Source of the DNA: Candidatus Woesearchaeota archaeon
Lineage (GTDB): Archaea; Nanobdellota; Nanobdellia; Woesearchaeales; WJKR01
NCBI GenBank assembly: GCA_016927245.1
Contig: JAFGNA010000009.1
Location: 1 to 45,968, forward strand
Length of the DNA stretch: 45,968 nucleotides
Direction of reading: 5' to 3'
Below are positions 40,035-45,968 of the stretch, piece after piece. Under the pieces are notes generated by a model that was not told the origin of the DNA, did no database searches, and saw nothing but the letters and a program-made list of their open reading frames with translations. Position 1 is the first letter of the stretch. Every line of letters starts with the position of its first letter. The translations under genes and the position numbers were made by a program.

Positions 40035-40874
40035 ATGAACGCGTACGACAAACTCAGAATAGGCACGGCAGGGTCGCCGATGAGCACGACCGGCAAAGGC
40101 AGGAGCGCAGGCGTAGCGAGGAGCATCGAGCTCGGCTTCGAAGCGCAAGAACTAGAATTCGTGCACGGCGTCAACATCAACGAGGAAGAAACAGAGAAGA
40201 TCAAAGCGCTCGTCAAGAGAACAAGCATCGCCCTCACCGCGCACGGCCCGTACTACATCAACCTCAACGCGCAAGAACCGGCAAAGAAGCACGCCAGCAC
40301 CAGCCGCGTCCTCAACACGGCAAGGGCACTGCACGCCTGCGGCGGCACCAGCGCGACCTTCCACGCAGGGTTCTACCTCCAACAACCGCCGGAAACAGCA
40401 TATGAAACCATCAAGGAACAACTCAAACACATCACGAAAACACTCCAAGAAGAAGGCAACCCCATCACCATCAGCCCCGAGACCACAGGCAAACCAACCC
40501 AATTCGGCTCGCTCCAAGAACTCATCAGGCTCGCGCAAGACGTCGAAGGGCTCGGCATCTGCATCGACTTCGCACACCTCCACGCGAGGAGCAACGGCCG
40601 CTACAACACCAAAAAAGAATTCAAAGAAGCACTAGAAGCGGTCGAACGAGGACTCGGCAAAGAACACCTCAAGCGCATGCACCTCCACCTCAGCGGCATC
40701 AACTACGGCGAGAAAGGAGAGAAGAACCACCTCTTCCTCGAACAAAGCGACCTCCGATGGAAGGAACTCCTCCAACAGCTCAAAGAGTTCAAAGTGAGAG
40801 GAGCACTCATCTGCGAAAGCCCCGACCCGGAAGCGGACGCCAAGCTCATCAAGAAAACCTACGAAGCACCATGA
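40035..40874 (+). CDS. Endonuclease IV-like / xylose isomerase-like TIM barrel protein
   Basis: 279 aa. The endonuclease IV metal ligand pattern can be followed: TAHGPYYINLN (His), TFHAGFY (His), ISPETTGK (Glu), CIDFAHLHAR (Asp and His), HLHLSGINYG (His) and ALICESPDPEADA (Glu). Endonuclease IV cleaves abasic sites; related barrels are sugar isomerases, and the protein is close to Nfo in size. It heads the suf operon and overlaps sufB by ATGA, an unusual coupling of DNA repair or a metal barrel with Fe-S assembly. No TATA box is placed at the leaderless distance; the start is the first ATG of the frame. Confidence 0.82.
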   Translation: MNAYDKLRIGTAGSPMSTTGKGRSAGVARSIELGFEAQELEFVHGVNINEEETEKIKALVKRTSIALTAHGPYYINLNAQEPAKKHASTSRVLNTARALHACGGTSATFHAGFYLQQPPETAYETIKEQLKHITKTLQEEGNPITISPETTGKPTQFGSLQELIRLAQDVEGLGICIDFAHLHARSNGRYNTKKEFKEALEAVERGLGKEHLKRMHLHLSGINYGEKGEKNHLFLEQSDLRWKELLQQLKEFKVRGALICESPDPEADAKLIKKTYEAP

Positions 40875-42268
40875 CCGACGACATAGCCATCGACAGGACC
40901 AAGTACGACCAAGCGAGCGAGGAACGCCTCACATACAAGGCGAGCCCAGGCATCACCGAAGAACTCGTCAGACGAATAAGCCAGCGAAAGGACGAGCCCG
41001 CATGGATGCTCGACCTCCGCCTGAAAAGCCTGAAACGATACCAGGAAAAACCCCTACCGACATGGGGGCCAAGCCTCAAAGGCCTCGAACTGGACAAGAT
41101 CCACTACTACCTCCAACCAGACGCGAAGAAGAACAGCACACGATGGGAAGACGTGCCCGAAGACATCAAGCAGACGTTCGAACAGCTCGGCATACCAGAA
41201 GCGGAACGGAGAGCGCTGGCAGGGACAGGAGCGCAGTACGAGAGCGAGATGATCTACCACAAGCTCAAAGAAGAACTAAAGAAGCAAGGAGTCATCTTCC
41301 TCGACATGGACGTCGCCCTCAAAGAACAAGAAGCACTCGTGAAAGAACACTTCAACAAATGCGTCCCGTACAACGACCACAAGTTCGCCATGCTCCACTA
41401 CGCAACCTGGTCAGGAGGCACGTTCATCCACGTACCCAAAGGAGTGAAAGCGGAGCAGCCACTGCAAGCGTACTTCCGCATGAACGCCGAACGAGGAGGA
41501 CAGTTCGAGCACACCCTCATCATCATCGAAGAAGGAGCGGAAGCAAGCTACATCGAAGGCTGCTCCGCCCCTCGCTATGACACCTCCTCATTGCACGCCG
41601 GCTGCGTCGAGCTCTTCGTCAAGAAAGGCGCGCAGCTGCGCTACAGCAGCGTGGAGAACTGGAGCGGCAACACGTACAACCTCAACACAAAACGAGCCAT
41701 CGTCGACGAAGACGGCATCATCGAATGGGTGTCCGGCAACCTAGGAAGCGGCACGACCATGCTCTACCCCACCAGCATCCTCAAAGGAAACAGGAGCAAG
41801 GCAGAGCACCTCAGCATCTCCTTCGCCGCCGAAGGGCAGCACCAAGACACCGGCGCGAAAGCATACCACCTCGGAAAGAACACGAGCAGCACCATCACCG
41901 CCAAGAGCATCAGCAAGACAGGAGGAACAGTCACCTACCGAGGAGTCGTCAAAGTCAACAAGGGATCGACGAACGCGAGGAGCAACGTCGAGTGCGACAG
42001 CCTCATGATAGGGAACAACAGCGTCAGCAACACCATCCCACTCATCGACGTCAAGGACAAAACAGCAAAGGTAGGGCACGAAGCCCGCGTAGGCAGGATA
42101 GGAGAAGAGCAGCTCTTCTACCTCCAGAGCAGGGGCCTGGACGAGGAAGCAGCCATCAAGATGATCGTCTCCGGGTTCATCGAGCCCATCACCAAGGAGC
42201 TCCCGCTCGAATACGCCATGGAACTCAACAAGCTCATCGAGCTCGAGATGGAAGGGACAATAGGATGA
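40871..42268 (+). CDS. sufB: Fe-S cluster assembly scaffold SufB
   Basis: 465 aa from ATG 40871, chosen by the ATGA overlap with the previous stop; a longer frame begins inside the upstream gene. SufB features: SQRKDEPAWMLDLRLKSLKR near the N-terminus, the beta-helix core (ATWSGGTFIHVPKGVK), and the conserved cysteine in NVECDSLMIG (matching the sulfur-accepting Cys of bacterial SufB). The C-terminal LFYLQSRGLDEEAA helix region is typical. It forms a SufBCD complex with the two downstream products to build Fe-S clusters in the cytoplasm. Confidence 0.97.
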   Translation: MTDDIAIDRTKYDQASEERLTYKASPGITEELVRRISQRKDEPAWMLDLRLKSLKRYQEKPLPTWGPSLKGLELDKIHYYLQPDAKKNSTRWEDVPEDIKQTFEQLGIPEAERRALAGTGAQYESEMIYHKLKEELKKQGVIFLDMDVALKEQEALVKEHFNKCVPYNDHKFAMLHYATWSGGTFIHVPKGVKAEQPLQAYFRMNAERGGQFEHTLIIIEEGAEASYIEGCSAPRYDTSSLHAGCVELFVKKGAQLRYSSVENWSGNTYNLNTKRAIVDEDGIIEWVSGNLGSGTTMLYPTSILKGNRSKAEHLSISFAAEGQHQDTGAKAYHLGKNTSSTITAKSISKTGGTVTYRGVVKVNKGSTNARSNVECDSLMIGNNSVSNTIPLIDVKDKTAKVGHEARVGRIGEEQLFYLQSRGLDEEAAIKMIVSGFIEPITKELPLEYAMELNKLIELEMEGTIG

Positions 42269-43446
42269 TCAACAAGGACCACGCAAAGCTCCCCGACAAG
42301 CGCCCAGAGCAAGCGCGAAGACGGCTCGAAGCCATCGGCAAGATCCACAACCTCCCACTACCACTGCTCAAGGAAGGCCTCTCCACCGCCATCGACAGCG
42401 ACCGCATACCAAAAGAGCTGCACAACAAGAGCTACCACCAGACAACCACGCACCTCATCACCAACGAAAGCGAGGCGACCGCGAAGCCGTTCGACGAAGC
42501 AAACGAGCAAGAAAGAGCCCTTATCAAGCGCCACCGCTACAGCCTCATCGACCCGCACAAGGACAGGCTCATCGCACTCCAGCAAGCAGCGAGCGACAAC
42601 GGCATCCTCATCACCATACCCCCGCGCACCAAGCTGGAAAAGCCCATCAATATCCTCAGCGAGTACGACACCAACGGCTTCACCCACATCCTCATCATCG
42701 CCAGGAACGGGAGCGAAGCCACCATCACCAGGAACATCAAAGAGCGACGAGGAGGAGACGAAACAGGACTCATCTGCGAAGCGGTCGAAATCATCGCTGA
42801 AGAACACGCACGCATCACCTACAACGAGGCGCAAGACGTCTCGCGAAGGACTGCCTGGTACAGCCAGAAGAAAGCGCGCGCAGGCCCAAGAGCAGAGGTG
42901 CGATGGTACAGCCACGTCACCGGCGGCAGCCTGACCAAGCAGGACACCACCACCCTACTAGAAGGAAAAGACGCGAAAAGCGCAAGCCTCGCCACCATGC
43001 TGCTCGCAGGAGAACAGCACGAGAACAGCACGACCAACGCTCACCACGCCGCCGCGAACACGACGACGCGGATGCACGCCAAAGCCATCATCGGCGGCAG
43101 CGCACGGATGCTCCACAGAGGGCTCATCGACATCAGCGAGGAGTCACCAGGAGCAGAAGGATACCAGCAAGGAGACGCGCTGCTCACCGGCACGGAAGCG
43201 GAAGCGGACATCATACCACAACTCGAGATCAAGAACGCCGACGTCGCGTGCAGCCACGGCGCCACCGTCGGGAACATCGAGGAAGAGGACTTGTTCTACC
43301 TCCAGAGCAGGGGCCTAGATGAGGAACGGGCGCGCGACGTCATCGCCGAGGCATTCCTCATAAGCATCACGGCACACGCGGAAGAAGACGAGCAATGGAA
43401 AGAAGAGATACTCTCAATCATCAAGGCGCAGAGGGGAACGACATGA
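42265..43446 (+). CDS. sufD: Fe-S cluster assembly protein SufD
   Basis: 393 aa from ATG 42265, overlapping the sufB stop (ATGA). The beta-helix body is recognisable by ITIPPRTKLEKPINILSEYD and LLEGKDAKSASLATMLLAGEQ. The C-terminal signature ADVACSHGATVGNIEEEDLFYLQSRGLDEE contains the His equivalent to the functionally important SufD His. It pairs with SufB as a heterodimer. The last ~25 codons are almost the same as in sufB, including 23 identical bases. Adjacent sufC overlaps by ATGA. Confidence 0.95.
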   Translation: MINKDHAKLPDKRPEQARRRLEAIGKIHNLPLPLLKEGLSTAIDSDRIPKELHNKSYHQTTTHLITNESEATAKPFDEANEQERALIKRHRYSLIDPHKDRLIALQQAASDNGILITIPPRTKLEKPINILSEYDTNGFTHILIIARNGSEATITRNIKERRGGDETGLICEAVEIIAEEHARITYNEAQDVSRRTAWYSQKKARAGPRAEVRWYSHVTGGSLTKQDTTTLLEGKDAKSASLATMLLAGEQHENSTTNAHHAAANTTTRMHAKAIIGGSARMLHRGLIDISEESPGAEGYQQGDALLTGTEAEADIIPQLEIKNADVACSHGATVGNIEEEDLFYLQSRGLDEERARDVIAEAFLISITAHAEEDEQWKEEILSIIKAQRGTT

Positions 43447-44183
43447 CAGACAAGCTCATCATCAAGAATCTCCACGTCAAGGCAGAAGACAAGGAACTGC
43501 TCAAAGGCGTCAACCTCGAAGTAGCGCAAGGAGAAATAGTCGCACTAATGGGCCCGAACGGCTCAGGAAAGACCACCCTGGCCAACGCAGTCATGGGAAG
43601 ACCAGGATACACCATCACGAAAGGCAGCATCACATACAGAGGAAAAGACCTCGAAGGACTCCCCCCTGACGAGCGCGCAAGGCTCGGGCTCTTCCTCTCA
43701 TTCCAGCACCCCGCAGAGATACCCGGGCTGCGCGTCGACGACTTCCTCCGAGAGCTACGAGAGCGCAAGAAGGGCAAGAAGCAAGGAATCGCCGCGTTCC
43801 GCTCATACGTCAAAAGCCTCATGGACAAGCTAGACATCGACCAAGGATTCCTCGAACGCTACCTCAACCAAGGGTTCTCCGGCGGAGAGAAGAAACGCAT
43901 GGAGATACTCCAGATGGCCTTGCTCGAGCCCAGCATGGCAATCCTGGACGAGACAGACTCAGGGCTGGACATCGACGCGCTCAAGGCCGTCGCCGCGGGC
44001 GTGGAAGCACTCAGGAGCCCCACGGTCGGCACGCTCATCATCACCCACTACAAACGCATCCTCGACTACCTCAAGCCGGACAAGGTCGCCGTCCTCATCG
44101 ACGGACGAATAGTGCGGGAAGGAGGGCCGGAACTCGTGGACAAGCTAGAAGCAGAAGGGTACGCCTGGGCCGGGAAACAATAA
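43443..44183 (+). CDS. sufC: Fe-S cluster assembly ATPase SufC
   Basis: 246 aa from ATG 43443. ABC ATPase motifs are complete: GPNGSGKTT (Walker A, ~38-46), FQHPAEIPGL (Q-loop), the signature NQGFSGGEKKRMEILQMA (~142-159), AILDETDSGLD (Walker B and D-loop), and ITHYKR (H-switch). The order sufB-sufD-sufC with a 5' endonuclease-IV-like gene differs from the sufC-first order of many bacteria. The C-terminal GYAWAGKQ is a typical SufC ending. Confidence 0.97.
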   Translation: MTDKLIIKNLHVKAEDKELLKGVNLEVAQGEIVALMGPNGSGKTTLANAVMGRPGYTITKGSITYRGKDLEGLPPDERARLGLFLSFQHPAEIPGLRVDDFLRELRERKKGKKQGIAAFRSYVKSLMDKLDIDQGFLERYLNQGFSGGEKKRMEILQMALLEPSMAILDETDSGLDIDALKAVAAGVEALRSPTVGTLIITHYKRILDYLKPDKVAVLIDGRIVREGGPELVDKLEAEGYAWAGKQ

Positions 44184-44193
44184 CCATAAAAAC
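44183..44193 (+). promoter_or_regulatory. TATA box for the carboxypeptidase gene
   Basis: AACCATAAAAA just past the sufC stop, centred about 26 nt before ATG 44216, predicts a leaderless transcript. Confidence 0.55.
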
Positions 44194-44215
44194 AAGTTCT
44201 TATCCATACCACATC

Positions 44216-45691
44216 ATGAACGAGGCCCTCGAAGAGGTGTACAGCTTCCAGAAAGAGATATCTCTCCTCTCAGGCGTCAGCGAACTACTCTGGTGGGACA
44301 TGAGCACGAACATGCCGAAAGCAGGAGAGGACGCGAGAACGAAACAGATAGTGTTCGTCGACGACCTCATGAAGAAAAGGCTCGGGTCAACAGAACTCGC
44401 GCAGGCGATAGCCGAGGCGAAAAAAAGCTCCTTGACGAAGAAGGACAAGATAATTCTCGCAAGGCTGGAAGAGAAAGCGAGAAAGGAACGGAAAATCCCC
44501 GAAGCGCACCGACGGACGCTGAAGAAAAAGGTCGTCGAGGCGAACGCCGCATGGAGGCGCGCGAAAGAGCAGAACAACTACGACCTCTTCGCGAACCATT
44601 TCGAGAGGTTAATAAGGCTGAAACGGGAAGAAGCCCACCACATAGACCAGCGAAAAGACCCATACGAGACGCTCATGCAAGAATACAACCCCTCACTCAC
44701 AACGCAGCAGATGGACCACGTATGCGCCACGCTCAAGGAACCGCTCATCACGCTCCTGAAAGATATCCGTAAAAAGAAGACAGGGGAGAACGTTATCAAG
44801 ACGAAGCCCGCGGAGATGAGAAGGATGACAAGGGACTTCATCGAGAACAACATGTCATTGCCCATAAAGAAGTACAGCCTATCAGAATCAGCCCACCCCT
44901 TCACCACCATCATCTCCAGGAATGACGTCAGGATAACCACGAGGGCGAAGCCGAGGATCGAGACGTTCTACGACTCGGTGCACGAGGCAGGCCACGCGCT
45001 CTACGACCTCAACCTGCCCAAGGAATACCAGAACACGAGCGTCTACGAGGCGCCGTCGCTCGGCATGCACGAGTCGCAAGCGCTCTACTGGGAATTCATC
45101 GTGTGCAGGGGCAAGGATTTCATAGAAGGGCAGTACCACCGGTTCAAGGACTGCCTCGAGGAGGACGTCGGCCCACAAGCGCTCTACCGATGGGTGAACA
45201 GGATAAGCGACTCCCAAATACGCATCAACGCTGACGAGGTGAGCTACTGCCTGCACATCATCCTCCGCTACGAGTTCGAGAGAGACCTCATCAAAGGGAC
45301 CGCCAAGCCGAGAAAGGCAAAAGAGGAATGGAACCAGCGGGCGAGCCAACTCTTCGGCAGGCCGCCGAAAGACGACAAAGAAGGAATACTTCAAGACGCC
45401 CACTGGGCTGACGGCGACTTCGGCTACTTCCCATCATACCTGACAGGTTTCATCTACGCGGTGCAGCTGCACGAGAAGATGAGGAGGAGCCAACAAGGAT
45501 ACGAGGACAACATCAGAAGAGGAGAATTCAAAGATATCATCAACTGGCTCAGGAGAAGAGTGCACCAGAAAGGGGCGACGATCACGAGCGAAGAGATACT
45601 GATGAGGGCAACGGGCAAGCCCGCGAACCCCGAGAAGCTACTGCAGTACCTGCAAGGAAAATACGGAGATCTCTACGGAGCAAGAACATGA
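44216..45691 (+). CDS. M32 family metallocarboxypeptidase (carboxypeptidase Taq)
   Basis: 491 aa, full length for the family. The zinc motif HEAGHAL (HExxH, ~258-264) is preceded by FYDSV and followed by the third ligand region GMHESQALYWE (~283-293). The C-terminal DxRxT-type segment MRRMTRDFIENN and HPFTTIISRNDVRITTR (substrate-binding HPF and ITTR motifs) are family hallmarks. It cleaves amino acids from peptide C-termini in the cytoplasm. It has its own promoter after sufC. Confidence 0.95.
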   Translation: MNEALEEVYSFQKEISLLSGVSELLWWDMSTNMPKAGEDARTKQIVFVDDLMKKRLGSTELAQAIAEAKKSSLTKKDKIILARLEEKARKERKIPEAHRRTLKKKVVEANAAWRRAKEQNNYDLFANHFERLIRLKREEAHHIDQRKDPYETLMQEYNPSLTTQQMDHVCATLKEPLITLLKDIRKKKTGENVIKTKPAEMRRMTRDFIENNMSLPIKKYSLSESAHPFTTIISRNDVRITTRAKPRIETFYDSVHEAGHALYDLNLPKEYQNTSVYEAPSLGMHESQALYWEFIVCRGKDFIEGQYHRFKDCLEEDVGPQALYRWVNRISDSQIRINADEVSYCLHIILRYEFERDLIKGTAKPRKAKEEWNQRASQLFGRPPKDDKEGILQDAHWADGDFGYFPSYLTGFIYAVQLHEKMRRSQQGYEDNIRRGEFKDIINWLRRRVHQKGATITSEEILMRATGKPANPEKLLQYLQGKYGDLYGART

Positions 45692-45700
45692 AGTGAGAAG

Positions 45701-45968
45701 ATGGACAACGGACAAAAAGAGAAAGACAACGAACAGAAACCGAAAGAGACGAACGGCGGAATGGACAGGAAGCGATTCCTGTTCGTCTCGTACGACGCCC
45801 TCATCAGCGACGTCGCCTGGAACGTCCTCAAAGAAGGGAACGAGGTCAAGTACTACATCCAGAGCGACGAGGACAAAGACATCGCCGACGGGTTCGTCCC
45901 GAAGACCGACGACTGGGAACGAGAGCTGCCATGGGCGGACATCGTCGTGTTCGACGACGTCCTCGGAC
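45701..45968 (+). CDS. N-terminal part of a probable PurD-like (phosphoribosylamine-glycine ligase family) protein, partial
   Basis: The frame starts at ATG 45701 and runs off the right edge (89 codons). After a charged, low-complexity N-terminus (~1-20), it reads KRFLFVSYDALISDVAW, EGNEVKYYIQSDEDKDIADGF, DDWERELPWADIVVFDDVLG. This alternation of strand and helix resembles the N-terminal Rossmann-like domain of archaeal PurD-like ATP-grasp proteins. Because the ATP-grasp part is outside the window the identity is tentative. Confidence 0.55.
   Translation, partial: MDNGQKEKDNEQKPKETNGGMDRKRFLFVSYDALISDVAWNVLKEGNEVKYYIQSDEDKDIADGFVPKTDDWERELPWADIVVFDDVLG

Noticed and set aside
40757-40870. Upstream extension of SufB into the endonuclease IV-like gene
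   Set aside because: The sequence is a shadow of the upstream gene; the ATGA overlap at 40871 and SufB family length support the shorter protein.

Overview
The window reads as a piece of an archaeal chromosome. The evidence is AglB-type oligosaccharyltransferase, a geranylgeranyl-reductase flavoprotein, Lrp-like regulators, an archaeal-type 5S rRNA gene standing alone, A/T-rich TATA boxes about 26 nt upstream of many start codons (leaderless transcripts), frequent GTG starts and dense ATGA gene overlaps. Core genes are GC-rich with a strong preference for C-ending codons; several surface-glycan genes are visibly more A/T-rich. A DPANN-type lineage is my guess from the small, split or shortened proteins, but the window holds no decisive marker.

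Layout. (1) 1-1340, minus strand: N-terminal part of a secreted PKD-repeat surface protein that runs off the left edge. (2) 1547-9468, plus: lipid reductase, AglB, a pair of half-size EamA transporters, a dolichyl-phosphate-type GT2, a DUF2304 protein, a GT39-like lipid-linked sugar transferase and a UbiA-family phosphoribosyl-polyprenol synthase candidate, forming an N-glycosylation and lipid-linked sugar module. (3) 9514-14743, plus: DUF362 protein, GT2, FkbH-like HAD/SGNH fusion and a GT-B-like transferase. (4) 14765-23094, minus: a ten-gene run making and modifying a GDP-heptose-type sugar (HddA, GmhA, SDR, HddC-GmhB fusion, P-loop kinase, RfbC-like epimerase, DegT aminotransferase, GNAT, CmcI-like methyltransferase, GT2). 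(5) 23238-32394, plus: an eleven-gene run headed by an Lrp regulator and carrying a complete legionaminic-acid-like nonulosonate set plus a second, divergent NeuB and accessory oxidoreductases. (6) 32384-33829, minus: a Wzx-type flippase. (7) 33970-34985: a striking array of AGTCTCAG/TCTCAG elements spanning the promoter and the coding region of a coiled-coil/winged-helix protein, directly followed by the 5S rRNA gene. (8) 35299-39366: housekeeping and small genes (PAP2 phosphatase, NSUN RNA methylase, MazG-like protein, truncated RqcH/NEMF, small membrane proteins). (9) 39363-44183: an Lrp-like regulator with a C-terminal four-cysteine tail, divergent from an operon of an endonuclease-IV-like protein, SufB, SufD and SufC. 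(10) 44216-45968: M32 carboxypeptidase and the start of a probable PurD-like protein.

How it works together. Regions 4 and 5 diverge from one 143-bp intergenic segment and would supply two unusual activated sugars (a GDP-heptose derivative and a CMP-nonulosonate) for glycans that the transferases and flippase assemble and AglB may transfer to surface proteins such as the PKD protein. The most unusual signal is the AGTCTCAG array, which continues inside a coding sequence in different reading frames and therefore looks selected as DNA.
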